Notes under the pieces: generated by a model
The model's database searches: none
Told to the model about the DNA's origin: nothing
What the model saw: the letters and a program-made list of their open reading frames with translations, nothing else
Position numbers and translations under genes: made by a program
Shown: one piece after another, positions 14,955-23,204 of the stretch
Numbering within the stretch: the stretch's first letter is position 1
How the letters are laid out: every line of letters starts with the position of its first letter
Origin: a virus
IMG/VR virus record: IMGVR_UViG_3300025138_000343
Coordinates: 1 to 24,286 of that record
Length of the DNA: 24,286 nt
Reading direction: 5' to 3' (one strand)

Positions 14955-16082
14955 TTAAACTTTTTTAATACTTTTAATTTTGAGTCCTCTTCCACTCGTT
15001 GTGTCACCTACAGGTCTTATTTTTAAACCATCCTTCGTATTTAATTGAGGGGCTCTACGAACATCCATATTGATGTTTTTAGATTTTCTTGCTACATCAT
15101 CAACTGTTGCAGCAACACCTTGCTCATAAAAAAACTTTGCAAATTTTTCTGGATTCATAGCCATTGCTAAAGCTTTGTGATAGCCTTTTGCATCAGTCAT
15201 GACTCCTTCGTTATTAGTAAATTGTGATACAAAATTACCAACATCACTTTGCTTGTTTTTTAATTCATCCGAAGTACCTGGTTTAAAAAGTAATTTTTTT
15301 TCATCACTCACGTTAAATTCAAAACCTTTGAATTCTTCGTTAAACACATTGTTTGTAAGCTCTTGAAAATATTCACGACTTTTCTGCGCTTGACTCTTTT
15401 GAGAGTTAGATTCTTCTATCATTTTCTTGTAAGCACTAAGATTGTTTTCTTGGTCTTCAGATAATCCACCCCCACTTGACTCAAGAGGAATTTTATATTT
15501 ATCTTTCTGCTCTTTAAAAAACTTCTTCGCTTTTCCAAGCTCTCTTTTTTTAGCTAATTTTTTTCTCTTAATATCACGTTCTTCATCTTCGTCTTCGTTG
15601 AACCCGAATTTGTCTTCCATGACATCTTGAATATCAATAGCATCAAGACCATCTTCTTGCGTGCTAATGTAATCAGCTAAAACAGAATCTTCGTCCATGT
15701 TATCGTAGTCTTTTTGTAATTTGTAAAAGTCTTCAATACCACGTCCAGTTTCTTTCTTGTAATTAAAATATAACTCAACATCTTCAGGTAAAGCCACGTT
15801 TGATTCTTTTGTTTCAAACAATTCTTCAACTGAATTAATGTCTTTATTATATCTGTCTTTAATAAAATTAAGAACGTTTTCGTCATTTAACTCTGACGAG
15901 GGAGGTTTTTCTTCAACCTTTGGTTTTTCAACTTCTGGTTCTTGTATTTTCTCTGTTAGTTGTACTTTTTGCTCAGGTTCAACTTGTTCGTTTTCAGAAG
16001 AATGCTTTTCTAAAAGTTTTTCTTCTATTTCTGCGGCTGATTTTTGAGTGATGCCTTCCACTGATTTTACTTTAAATTCCAT
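14955..16082 (-). CDS. Charged scaffold-like head assembly protein
   Basis: The 375-residue protein is highly charged. Residues 1-70 are rich in Glu, Lys, Gln and Pro (EKIQEPEVEKPKVEEKPP) and probably disordered. Residues of about 125-170 are acidic (Asp/Glu runs ending in NEDEDEERDIK) and are followed by a strongly basic helical stretch (KRKKLAKKRELGKAKKFFKE). Central residues are Gln/Ser/Lys-rich and helical (SNSQKSQAQKSREYFQELTN). The C-terminus is basic (GRGLKIKSIKKV), as in scaffolding proteins that bind the capsid shell through a basic helix. The position directly before the capsid gene supports this. A promoter-like TAATTTTG box lies 17 bases before its ATG, so scaffold and capsid may be transcribed together as a booster unit. 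No protease motif is visible. Confidence 0.65.
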   Translation of the reverse strand: MEFKVKSVEGITQKSAAEIEEKLLEKHSSENEQVEPEQKVQLTEKIQEPEVEKPKVEEKPPSSELNDENVLNFIKDRYNKDINSVEELFETKESNVALPEDVELYFNYKKETGRGIEDFYKLQKDYDNMDEDSVLADYISTQEDGLDAIDIQDVMEDKFGFNEDEDEERDIKRKKLAKKRELGKAKKFFKEQKDKYKIPLESSGGGLSEDQENNLSAYKKMIEESNSQKSQAQKSREYFQELTNNVFNEEFKGFEFNVSDEKKLLFKPGTSDELKNKQSDVGNFVSQFTNNEGVMTDAKGYHKALAMAMNPEKFAKFFYEQGVAATVDDVARKSKNINMDVRRAPQLNTKDGLKIRPVGDTTSGRGLKIKSIKKV

Positions 16083-16099
16083 TAGATTAGATTTTTATA

Positions 16100-16107
16100 C
16101 AAAATTA
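16100..16107 (-). promoter_or_regulatory. Putative -7 promoter element before the scaffold-capsid unit
   Basis: The minus strand reads TAATTTTGTA, which fits TAnnTTTG, 17 bases before the ATG of the scaffold-like gene in a 46-base gap. It differs from the four TATCTTTGT boxes in the two free positions. It would serve the scaffold and capsid genes. No -33 element is evident. Confidence 0.4.
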
Positions 16108-16128
16108 AACAATAATTAATTACTATTT

Positions 16129-16665
16129 TTAAGCGTTCTTTAGATGATTATAAAGACTCTCGCCTAACTCTTCTCCTACTTTTTTGTCAGATTCATAATG
16201 AACTCTGGCTGCAATTCTACTTTTTGAAATATGATTAGCTGCGGTAATAAATTCATTATGCATCTCAGGATATAAATCTGATAACATTAATGCAACTAAT
16301 TTAGCCTGAGCAGAATGCCCAGACGGAAATGAAGGTGTTTGTGCACTTTTCATTTTATGATAACGAAAATTAAGACTTAAATAATTAGCAACAACATTTG
16401 GTCTTTGCCTGTTATGATAATTTTTTATACTTAATATGATAGGTTCTGAATGTGTTAGTAAATCTTTTACTAATTTTTTAGGATACTTTCGTGTTCTATT
16501 TCTAAAAAGATTTTTAAAAACATTTACAATGTTATCATAAGTGTCTGCATAGTCTGTGTCTAATGGACCTGCCTGAAGTGTTTTTATTTCACTTAAAGTT
16601 TTCAGACTATGATTTGGGGGTACAACAATTCTCTTAAATTTTTCTATACTAAAATTACTAAACAT
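16129..16665 (-). CDS. PAP2-superfamily phosphatase (class A acid phosphatase type), soluble
   Basis: The 178-residue protein carries all three PAP2 motifs in order with correct spacing: K81-x6-R88-P89 (KNYHNRQRP), P114-S-G-H117 (FPSGHSAQ) and S149-R150-x5-H156-x3-D160 (SRIAARVHYESD). The catalytic His of motif 3 and the His of motif 2 are both present, so the enzyme is probably active on phosphate monoesters. There are no clear membrane spans and no signal peptide, unlike many lipid phosphatases, so a soluble or virion-bound enzyme is likely. The gene lies 5 bases after the portal stop, inside the packaging and head block. Its substrate is unknown: lipid phosphate, polyphosphate, nucleotides or a haloperoxidase-like reaction are all possible for this superfamily. 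It may act during DNA delivery or on host phosphate metabolism, which is inference. Confidence 0.88.
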   Translation of the reverse strand: MFSNFSIEKFKRIVVPPNHSLKTLSEIKTLQAGPLDTDYADTYDNIVNVFKNLFRNRTRKYPKKLVKDLLTHSEPIILSIKNYHNRQRPNVVANYLSLNFRYHKMKSAQTPSFPSGHSAQAKLVALMLSDLYPEMHNEFITAANHISKSRIAARVHYESDKKVGEELGESLYNHLKNA

Positions 16666-16670
16666 ATTGT

Positions 16671-19106
16671 TTATTTAGGTCCAAACTCTGACAAATCAAA
16701 ACCATCTAAAGAATCCTCATTTGATTCAAAAGACATAGCTGGTAAATTTCTTTTACGTTGTTCAATTAATTGTGATTGCTGAGAGTTAGCTTGACTAATT
16801 CTTTCAGACTTTCCTTTTTCTTTAGATTTTTCTCTCATATCAATTTGAGATTGTTCAATCCCTTTTAATTGCATATTATAAGAAAACTCTGTTTCCATTA
16901 ATTGAGCTTTTAACATAGCTTCGTTTTTCATCTTTTCAATCTCCATTGCAATCTCTGCTTGTTTAATTTGCATTGTAGATTGCATTTCAGCTGCTATTCT
17001 TTGTTGTTCAGCTTGTGCAACCATCATTTGTTGTTCTTGTTGCATTTGTGCTGCAGCTTGTTGTTGCTGCATTTGAGCTTGTTGTTCTGCTTGAGCTTTA
17101 CGTTTACGTTTTGTTTTTAGTAATTGATTAGCCATTTTAAGATTATGAATCTCTCTAATGTCTAATGCATCTTCTAAGTTTATATCGTTTTTAGATAAAG
17201 CCATCTGAATATTTTGTTCTAACATAGCTCTTTGTTCTTCGTCAGGAGCTAGTTCTAAAAATATTCCAAAGTCGTATAGATAGAAGTTTTTAATATCTTC
17301 TAATAAATTTAAATTATATTTTCCAATTTGCATTGCAAACTGGTCTGCAAAAGGAGAGTATTCTAAAACATCTGCAGTTCTTAACACAATACCTTCTGCC
17401 ATTCTTTTAGTAATAAATAAACTTGCTAATAAAATATGACGAGTTGCGGTATTAGAGCTTAATGCTGCTAATTTTTGAACTCCAACTAATGCGTCTGGAT
17501 TTGGAGACGTTCCATCTCTTGCTTCGTTTAAACCAGTTACTGTTCTAATCATATCTAAATAATGATTATAGTTCTGAATTAACATTTGCATTTTTGCTCC
17601 TCCACTATTGGATGTTAACTGAGTTATAGGAACTTTAGCATTATTAAATTCTCCGTCTTGAGTAAAACTTCTCCCTATAACACTACCTGTTTGAAAATAT
17701 AAACGCAATGCGTCTTCAGGATTATAAGCATTACCAGTACCTAAGTCTACTTCATTAAGTCCATCAGCGTCAATAAAAACACCATCTGGAACCATACGAG
17801 ATATAACTTGCTGTAATTTTAAATGAGTAACTTGAATTAAATCTGCAAAAGGAATCATTCTACGAACTAAAGATTCATAAGTTCCTTTATACATTCTTGG
17901 TGCGCATGCTACGTAATTAGGAAGGGCGTGTTGACTTGCTGATTTGGGTCTTACCATGTTTTCGGCTAACTCCCATTTCAATATCATGTTTGTTCCCATT
18001 ACCATAATTCCGTCATACCATACTTCTATTTTCTTTTCTACTCTTTCAAATTTACCTTCTGCCATCATTTCTTCTGGCGGATTAAATTGGTCGTCTTTAG
18101 CTACAACTTTAAAGGAGCCATCTGGCATTTCTTTTTTCTTGTAAACAAAAGTATGAGTAGTTTTATAATTGTAATAAAGAAGCGTGCAAGTATCTCTATA
18201 AAACAAAGAGTTTTCGTAGAACTGAGAATTATTATAGTAATTATACCACGATTGACTAGAAGCAGCAATTTCTTCCATTTGCTCGTTAGTAATATCAGGA
18301 TTTATCTTTACTAATTCTGCCATTGGGATAGTTTTAATTTCTCCCCAATAAAAACAATCTTTAAAGTAAGGGTCTTCAGTATAACTGTATACCACATTAG
18401 CTGGGTCTACATAATCTAATTGAATACCTTGTCCTGGTAAAAACTGATGTTTAGACATTCCAACTCCTAAAGTCATTATATCATAATCAACTCTTTTTCT
18501 AATATCCGCATAATGGTTTTGTTGTAATACAGTGTCTATAGCTTGTTCTGCTGCAATTTCTACAGCTGGCTTATATTTCATTTGCATATACAACTCTAGT
18601 TCTTCATCGCTTTCTGGAAGCTCCTCTTCATTTGTTTGAAAAACATTTAATTTAAAATCTTCTTCTATTTGTTGGAACAATGGTCTAGCAACCATTTCTC
18701 CCTCTATTCTTTTTTGAAAACTATCTCGTTTTTCTGCAGACATAGCATCTTCTGCAAATGCATTTACCTTAAACAACCTATCGTTTAAACCATTTACAAC
18801 AATGTCTACAAATTTTGGAATAATAGGAACAGGAGTCCAATCTAAATTTAAGTAAGACAAATCTCCGTCTACTGCAATTTCGTTTTTATATTTTTGAACA
18901 GACTGCTCTCCACGAGCATATAGTCTTAACCGATTAAACTCTCCCCATTGATTGAGGAACCTACATGAGCCGCTATCTTTTCTAAACCATTCGTATTGAA
19001 TCGACTGTCCGACTTGGAGTCCATACTCCATTGTGTCTTTTTGCGCGTCCGAAGCAAATTCGTTAGGAAATGCAGCTGCTTTTAAGTTAATATTTACGTC
19101 TTTCAT
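16671..19106 (-). CDS. Portal protein, crAss-like, with Gln-rich coiled-coil barrel
   Basis: The 811-residue protein is the length of a large crAss-like portal. The N-terminal part has QSIQYEWFRKDSGSCRFLNQ, then EFNRLRLYARGEQSVQKYKN and VPIIPKFVDIVVNGLNDRLF (about residues 35-112), the 'W...R.YARG.Q....YK' to 'IPK..D...N....R' order that I recall from this family. The middle (about 205-560) contains the wing and stem-like parts, with DYDIMTLGVGMSKHQFLPGQ and LDYVDPANVVYSYTEDPYFK. From about 660 to the end the protein is a long helical, Gln- and Met-rich coiled coil (QAQMQQQQAAAQMQQEQQMM), suited to a barrel. The ATG overlaps the terminase stop as ATGA, so the two are translationally coupled. 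It forms the ring at one head vertex through which DNA enters and leaves. Confidence 0.85.
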   Translation of the reverse strand: MKDVNINLKAAAFPNEFASDAQKDTMEYGLQVGQSIQYEWFRKDSGSCRFLNQWGEFNRLRLYARGEQSVQKYKNEIAVDGDLSYLNLDWTPVPIIPKFVDIVVNGLNDRLFKVNAFAEDAMSAEKRDSFQKRIEGEMVARPLFQQIEEDFKLNVFQTNEEELPESDEELELYMQMKYKPAVEIAAEQAIDTVLQQNHYADIRKRVDYDIMTLGVGMSKHQFLPGQGIQLDYVDPANVVYSYTEDPYFKDCFYWGEIKTIPMAELVKINPDITNEQMEEIAASSQSWYNYYNNSQFYENSLFYRDTCTLLYYNYKTTHTFVYKKKEMPDGSFKVVAKDDQFNPPEEMMAEGKFERVEKKIEVWYDGIMVMGTNMILKWELAENMVRPKSASQHALPNYVACAPRMYKGTYESLVRRMIPFADLIQVTHLKLQQVISRMVPDGVFIDADGLNEVDLGTGNAYNPEDALRLYFQTGSVIGRSFTQDGEFNNAKVPITQLTSNSGGAKMQMLIQNYNHYLDMIRTVTGLNEARDGTSPNPDALVGVQKLAALSSNTATRHILLASLFITKRMAEGIVLRTADVLEYSPFADQFAMQIGKYNLNLLEDIKNFYLYDFGIFLELAPDEEQRAMLEQNIQMALSKNDINLEDALDIREIHNLKMANQLLKTKRKRKAQAEQQAQMQQQQAAAQMQQEQQMMVAQAEQQRIAAEMQSTMQIKQAEIAMEIEKMKNEAMLKAQLMETEFSYNMQLKGIEQSQIDMREKSKEKGKSERISQANSQQSQLIEQRKRNLPAMSFESNEDSLDGFDLSEFGPK

Positions 19107-21352
19107 GAATTAATAATTCGACTAACTTTATCGCTGTTATTATATCTTGCAAAGTTAATGCTTATTTTTGTTTTTTCTTTGGTCGGTGTATACAAGTGTT
19201 TTTGATTAGCCATTACAGCTAAACCTGAACTTATAGAAGCATCAAACTTGGTTCTGTTGTTAATATCAAACTTTGCCCAGTCTTCTAATGTACGTTGAAA
19301 ATATGTATCTCCCATATCACCTTCTGTTCTATATACTCCATCTAAATCTAATCCCACATACTTTTCTATATATGATTCAATAGCTGAAGCATGAGATTGT
19401 TTTACGTCTTCAGATGTATTTGGTATTCCTCCCAATTCTCTTTCTGTTTTAGAAAGTTTGTTTAAAGATTTATCAGGTCTGTTTAAACAGAACCCTCTAT
19501 ATCCCCTGTTTTTAAAGTGATATAATAAACGAGGTTTATTATTCTCTACTAAAATAGGCATGCCATAAAAAACACACGCCATCAAAACTTCTTCAAAAAA
19601 TATCTCTGCCGTTTGAGGTCGAGCTATATATTCTAAGAAGAAATGATTACTAGGCATATCTTCTAAACTAAACTTAGTTAATCCATGTAAAGAACCGTTA
19701 GACCCTTTACCAACTACCACTCCTGAAATGTCATACGAATCACAACCAAATGACCCTAAATGCTCATTTCCAGGATAAAATCTATTTCCCTTCTTAAATA
19801 CATTGTTTTGAAGGGAATGCTTAGGTATGTAAGTTACAAAAAATCTTCCTCTTTTATTTGGAGACCATATTACTTTAGAATCTTTAATACCATCTTGCCA
19901 ACTAAATGAACCTTGCGTAATAAAATGTTCTTTTATTATACTATCATTATAATCTATTTGTTGATATAATTTAGTTAAATTAAATATAGATTGTTTACTC
20001 TCATCTCTAAACGCATGAGATTCTGTTCTAGGGAATTGTCTGTAATATTCATTTAAAGCATCAGGGTCATTTTTTAATGACACTACTTCATTTTCCCAAT
20101 AGTTTACAGCACCTTGATAAATATACTCATTATCAATTCCTTTGATTTCTTGTTCTGGAGTATCTAAAACAGGCATTCCATATAGGTCTATAAATCCTTC
20201 CATATTCCATTCCATAGGAACGAAAAGGGAATATAACCCGCTTTTAGTTTGACCGTTTGCGTTTCGCTTAGTGCAATCAGAATCATTATATAAATCCTTA
20301 AAGTTTCGTCCTCCTTTATCTAATGCATTAGAAGTAGAACCCATCATGCATTTACCAATTATTTTACTACCTAAACGTAAACAAGTTTTTGTAACACGCC
20401 AATTGTTTAATATGTTTTCAGGTCTTTCCCATTTACCACTTTCATCATGTATTAATAACTGTAGTTTTTCTCCATCATAACTGTTATCAGAAGTATTCTT
20501 CCAATCGACTGTAGTATCCAATCCTTCTAAAACATTTTCTTCTATATTAAACATGTTTTTTTTAGTAATCTTAGAAGCAGGAACACGATAAGCTAATTCT
20601 GTTTTTGGTTTATCCATACCGTCTTGTATGGGTTTAAAAAAGAAAGGATAGTTGTTTGATATAGGAACTATTTTATCAGTAAACATTTTTTTTGCATCCG
20701 CACCAGTTTTTGATAAAATACCTATACGAGCGTTTTTTGTTATAGTGCCTGTGTTTACTCCTTCGCAAGAACTCATAAATGAAAAACCTGAACGTCTTAT
20801 TTTTAAATAACACATTCCAAAACTTCTTTTATCTGCTTTACAAGCTTCCCAAAAAATATAAAAAATTCTATTTGCTTCTCTAAAATCTGGATGCCCAATA
20901 TCTATCTTGGTCCATTGCAAATACATATAGTGAGTACCTGTTAAATAGGTAGGTTTGCCATCATTATAAAACCAATACCCTTTTTCTCTTTTATTAAACT
21001 CATCTTCAATATAATCTATCCATTGATTTTTAAATGTAGAGGGCGCGTCATGCCATTGAAATATAGTGGGTATTCTTTTTAATGCAGGCGGTAATTCTTG
21101 TACCTCCCAAAACTGTTCTTCTTTTTTTTCACTACGTTTAAACGCAGTCATTGGAGCTTTGGGCAAAGCAATACGTAATCCAGAAACATGAATAACTTCA
21201 CCTATTGTGCCGTCTTTAGAAATATTAACTAAATCATATTTTTCATTATATCCATAAGACCAGGTCCTCGCTTTATTTTTTCGAGTTAATATGTTTTTAG
21301 GAATAAGTCCTTTACATATATTAAATATTCTATTTTGACCTTGATTCTGCAA
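19103..21352 (-). CDS. terL: Terminase large subunit, packaging ATPase-nuclease (crAss-like)
   Basis: The 749-residue protein carries an ATPase half and a nuclease half. The Walker A-like loop is at about 184-196 (KIRRSGFSFMSS), lacking the classical GK[ST] but of the RRxGFS type that I recall in crAss-like TerL. Walker B is at 298-304 (QLLIHDE, with D303 and the catalytic E304). The coupling motif lies near 337-348 (MMGSTSNALDKG). The RNase H-like nuclease has D538 in FGCDSYDISG, E603 in ILVENN and D704 in KFDASISSGLAVM as likely metal ligands. It powers DNA translocation into the prohead and cuts the concatemer. The start overlaps the 90-residue gene by 23 bases and the stop overlaps the portal start. 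The class of packaging (headful or other) cannot be told from this window. Confidence 0.92.
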   Translation of the reverse strand: MQNQGQNRIFNICKGLIPKNILTRKNKARTWSYGYNEKYDLVNISKDGTIGEVIHVSGLRIALPKAPMTAFKRSEKKEEQFWEVQELPPALKRIPTIFQWHDAPSTFKNQWIDYIEDEFNKREKGYWFYNDGKPTYLTGTHYMYLQWTKIDIGHPDFREANRIFYIFWEACKADKRSFGMCYLKIRRSGFSFMSSCEGVNTGTITKNARIGILSKTGADAKKMFTDKIVPISNNYPFFFKPIQDGMDKPKTELAYRVPASKITKKNMFNIEENVLEGLDTTVDWKNTSDNSYDGEKLQLLIHDESGKWERPENILNNWRVTKTCLRLGSKIIGKCMMGSTSNALDKGGRNFKDLYNDSDCTKRNANGQTKSGLYSLFVPMEWNMEGFIDLYGMPVLDTPEQEIKGIDNEYIYQGAVNYWENEVVSLKNDPDALNEYYRQFPRTESHAFRDESKQSIFNLTKLYQQIDYNDSIIKEHFITQGSFSWQDGIKDSKVIWSPNKRGRFFVTYIPKHSLQNNVFKKGNRFYPGNEHLGSFGCDSYDISGVVVGKGSNGSLHGLTKFSLEDMPSNHFFLEYIARPQTAEIFFEEVLMACVFYGMPILVENNKPRLLYHFKNRGYRGFCLNRPDKSLNKLSKTERELGGIPNTSEDVKQSHASAIESYIEKYVGLDLDGVYRTEGDMGDTYFQRTLEDWAKFDINNRTKFDASISSGLAVMANQKHLYTPTKEKTKISINFARYNNSDKVSRIINS

Positions 21353-21602
21353 ATCCTTTAGGGGTGTTATTTTTAATTTCTATACCATCTATTTTATCTC
21401 TTTCTTCGTCAATTCTTTTTAATATTTCAAATGCATCAAATAAAGCAAGTTTTTTTGTAGCTGCTGCATTTTTTAATTTGTCTGCAGCCAATTCATCTTC
21501 AGGGTCAGGTTTTATAATTTTTGCTTTAGCAACTTGAATTAATTCTTTTACAGCTTTTTCACCTGCTTCTATTATTTCTAATTTAATTGCTTTGGTATCC
21601 AT
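21330..21602 (-). CDS. Small helical protein before terL, candidate small terminase
   Basis: The 90-residue protein is almost wholly helical and charged: KAIKLEIIEAGEKAVKELIQ (residues 4-23), then DELAADKLKNAAATKKLALF (36-55) and AFEILKRIDEERDKIDG (57-73), with a basic, flexible C-terminus. No helix-turn-helix motif stands out. It overlaps both the previous gene (20 bases) and terL (23 bases). Position directly before terL and small helical build are those of a small terminase subunit, but no diagnostic motif supports it and some phages of this type have no recognised small subunit. The alternative is an unrelated small head protein. Confidence 0.5.
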   Translation of the reverse strand: MDTKAIKLEIIEAGEKAVKELIQVAKAKIIKPDPEDELAADKLKNAAATKKLALFDAFEILKRIDEERDKIDGIEIKNNTPKGFAESRSK

Positions 21603-22164
21603 CTGTTAAAGTTATATTATTCGTGTACATTCTATATAGCTTTTCCCCTTCTATGTTAAATTCATATTCACTATCAGGCTGAAAAGAAACTTTGTCTCCT
21701 TCTTTTAATCCTAATGTTTCTAAAGATTTATTTCCATATTTTATTTTACCCCACAAAGGTTCTTCTGTAACACCTACTCCGTCAATAAAACTCTCACCCT
21801 TTGGTATAGGTTCAATAAAACAAAAGTTATTATGACTATACCATTTATTGTTTTGTTTATACATGTAGAATTGATTGTCATCTACTAAAAACAAGTCATC
21901 CATTAGCCAGCTTCTACCGCTTTTTTGTCTACCATACATATCGTTGTAAAATTTAAAAACATTATGATGAACCACTAATGTATCATTAATTTTAATAGGA
22001 CCGTTATAATTTAAAGGTATATTAATAACAACAGCTAGTCTTGTAGAAACAGTAAAGTCTTCTTCTGATGTACTGGTAAAAAATCTTTTATCTCCATAAT
22101 ATTTAATATTATCGTAACGCCTATCATTGTAGGGTTTTACTATAAAGCAAAATGGAGACTGCAT
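21583..22164 (-). CDS. Possible tandem GroES-like (Cpn10-like) fold protein
   Basis: The 193-residue protein reads as two similar beta-rich halves. In the N-terminal half FIVKPYNDRRYDNI (7-20) resembles the opening strand of GroES (I.P..DR). AVVINIP and KINDTLVVHHNVFKFY (58-73) resemble its V..GD.V.F segment, and SWLMDDLFLVDDNQFYMYK (85-103) resembles the closing 'D.ILA' strand. In the C-terminal half FCFIEPI (114-120), KEGDKVSFQPDSEYEFNIEG (154-173) and KLYRMYTNNITL (175-186) repeat that order and match GroES more closely. The reading is from pattern only. The ATG overlaps the previous stop as TAATG, and the stop overlaps the next gene. The protein lies just before the terminase pair, so it may be a chaperone for head assembly or simply use the fold as a structural part. 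No mobile loop is evident. Confidence 0.45.
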   Translation of the reverse strand: MQSPFCFIVKPYNDRRYDNIKYYGDKRFFTSTSEEDFTVSTRLAVVINIPLNYNGPIKINDTLVVHHNVFKFYNDMYGRQKSGRSWLMDDLFLVDDNQFYMYKQNNKWYSHNNFCFIEPIPKGESFIDGVGVTEEPLWGKIKYGNKSLETLGLKEGDKVSFQPDSEYEFNIEGEKLYRMYTNNITLTDGYQSN

Positions 22165-22388
22165 TAAAAGTTTATATTAAATTCTAAAGATATTGGCATG
22201 GTAGTTTTAAACTCTTTCCATAGCAATATTTCGTCTTTTTTTATAATCCAAATTTTATATGAATTGTTTGTAGAATCGTGTTGAATTAAATGAATACCAT
22301 AAGTTCCTCCAAGAACAGATTGCCCTACTATGTAGTGCATAGCTCCAGACTTATAGTCTGAGCCTATAGAAATTTTTCGTATATCCAT
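22164..22388 (-). CDS. Small protein of unknown function
   Basis: The 74-residue protein is not recognised as a named family. It opens MDIRKISIGSDYKSGAMHYI and continues with Gly-rich strands (VGQSVLGGTYGIHLIQ) and a hydrophobic-aromatic end (YKIWIIKKDEILLWKEFK). The composition suggests a small all-beta protein. There is no signal peptide or membrane segment. The stop overlaps the next start as TAATG, so expression is coupled to the GroES-like gene. The gene begins 4 bases after the fibre-like gene before it. I recall similar short proteins near terminase genes of marine phages, but have no function to offer. Confidence 0.55.
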   Translation of the reverse strand: MDIRKISIGSDYKSGAMHYIVGQSVLGGTYGIHLIQHDSTNNSYKIWIIKKDEILLWKEFKTTMPISLEFNINF

Positions 22389-22392
22389 TTAA

Positions 22393-22920
22393 TTAGAATG
22401 ATGTTCCCGTTGTAAGAACTCTATAAAATATATTTACATATAAATCACCAGTTCCTACTGTGGCATTTCCGTCATCTGCAACTAACACTAAAGGTTGGTT
22501 AATACCAACTGTCAATCCACCTGAGTTACCAGGTTTTGTTACAATATCAGTTGCTGAATTTATTTTAGATTGTTGTATTGCTCCAAAACTTACAGAGTCT
22601 ATTTTAAAATTAAGACCATTTGAACCAAAATCATATTGAATAGAACCTGCATCAAAATATGCTTGTATACTAATTACATCTATGATTTTTGCTGCACCAG
22701 GCGCAGGAATAATTGTTAAAGCTGTTCCTACACCTAGTAAGGCTTGATTGCTAACAGTAACTTTCGCCACCAAAGTATCTATTCCGAACAATTCCTGTAT
22801 TTGAGAAATAGTTGCGGTTTTAGTCATAAGACTATTTTCAGCGTCAGTGATTACTAAATAATCAGCTGCGTCTAAATTTTGAATACCTGGGTATGCGGAT
22901 ATGTTACTTATTTTCGCCAT
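22393..22920 (-). CDS. Fibre-like structural protein with IPAPGA domain
   Basis: The 175-residue protein has an N-terminal segment (KISNISAYPGIQNLDAADYL, then VITDAENSLMTKTATISQIQ) in the style of short tail-fibre bases that attach fibres to the virion. It is followed by a beta-rich domain from about residue 50: VAKVTVSNQALLGVG, TIIPAPGAAKIIDVI (about 69-83), QYDFGSNGLNFKI and, at the end, GTGDLYVNIFYRVL. The same domain order is seen in the incomplete gene at 23234-24286, which also has VIPAPGA and a closing WYVQIKYSI strand. The start overlaps the 89-residue gene by 17 bases. It is probably a surface-exposed fibre or head-fibre protein; the attachment site is unknown. Confidence 0.55.
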   Translation of the reverse strand: MAKISNISAYPGIQNLDAADYLVITDAENSLMTKTATISQIQELFGIDTLVAKVTVSNQALLGVGTALTIIPAPGAAKIIDVISIQAYFDAGSIQYDFGSNGLNFKIDSVSFGAIQQSKINSATDIVTKPGNSGGLTVGINQPLVLVADDGNATVGTGDLYVNIFYRVLTTGTSF

Positions 22921-23173
22921 CGGTTTTGTTTTCTTCTACAGGTTCTTCTTCAGGGTCTTTTACTTCTCCAGTAGCTAAATCTATTACTGCGTTTTTCCCG
23001 TAAACCTCTATTAATTCTTTTTCAACTTCCCCAAATTTTTGTTGCACTTGGTCAATCATTGGTACAGCTTTAAATAAATTTATAACTGCATCTGCAATTT
23101 TAACTTTTACGTTTAAAAATTCTTGATTTAATCCTTGAACATTTTTTAGTTCTTTTTCTGTTAATTTTGCCAT
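22904..23173 (-). CDS. Small coiled-coil protein of unknown function
   Basis: The 89-residue protein is helical, with TEKELKNVQGLNQEFLNVKV (residues 5-24), then VQQKFGEVEKELIEVYGKNA (43-62), then an acidic tail (DPEEEPVEENKTDGENK). The pattern 'LT..EL..VQ.LNQEF' followed by 'E.EKELI..YGK..VI.L.TGEV' is one that I recall in short hypothetical proteins of marine phages. No enzyme motif is present. The ATG lies 31 bases after a promoter-like TATCTTTG box, and the stop overlaps the next gene, so it may lead the transcript that includes the fibre, terminase and portal genes. Its role is unknown. Confidence 0.6.
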   Translation of the reverse strand: MAKLTEKELKNVQGLNQEFLNVKVKIADAVINLFKAVPMIDQVQQKFGEVEKELIEVYGKNAVIDLATGEVKDPEEEPVEENKTDGENK

Positions 23174-23204
23174 TTTATTATATTTAATTTTTATACATTA
23201 ATTA

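Noticed and set aside
16938-17120. Gln-rich tract in the portal as a tandem DNA repeat
   Set aside because: Codons vary and no exact unit repeats; the pattern is at the protein level and fits a coiled coil.
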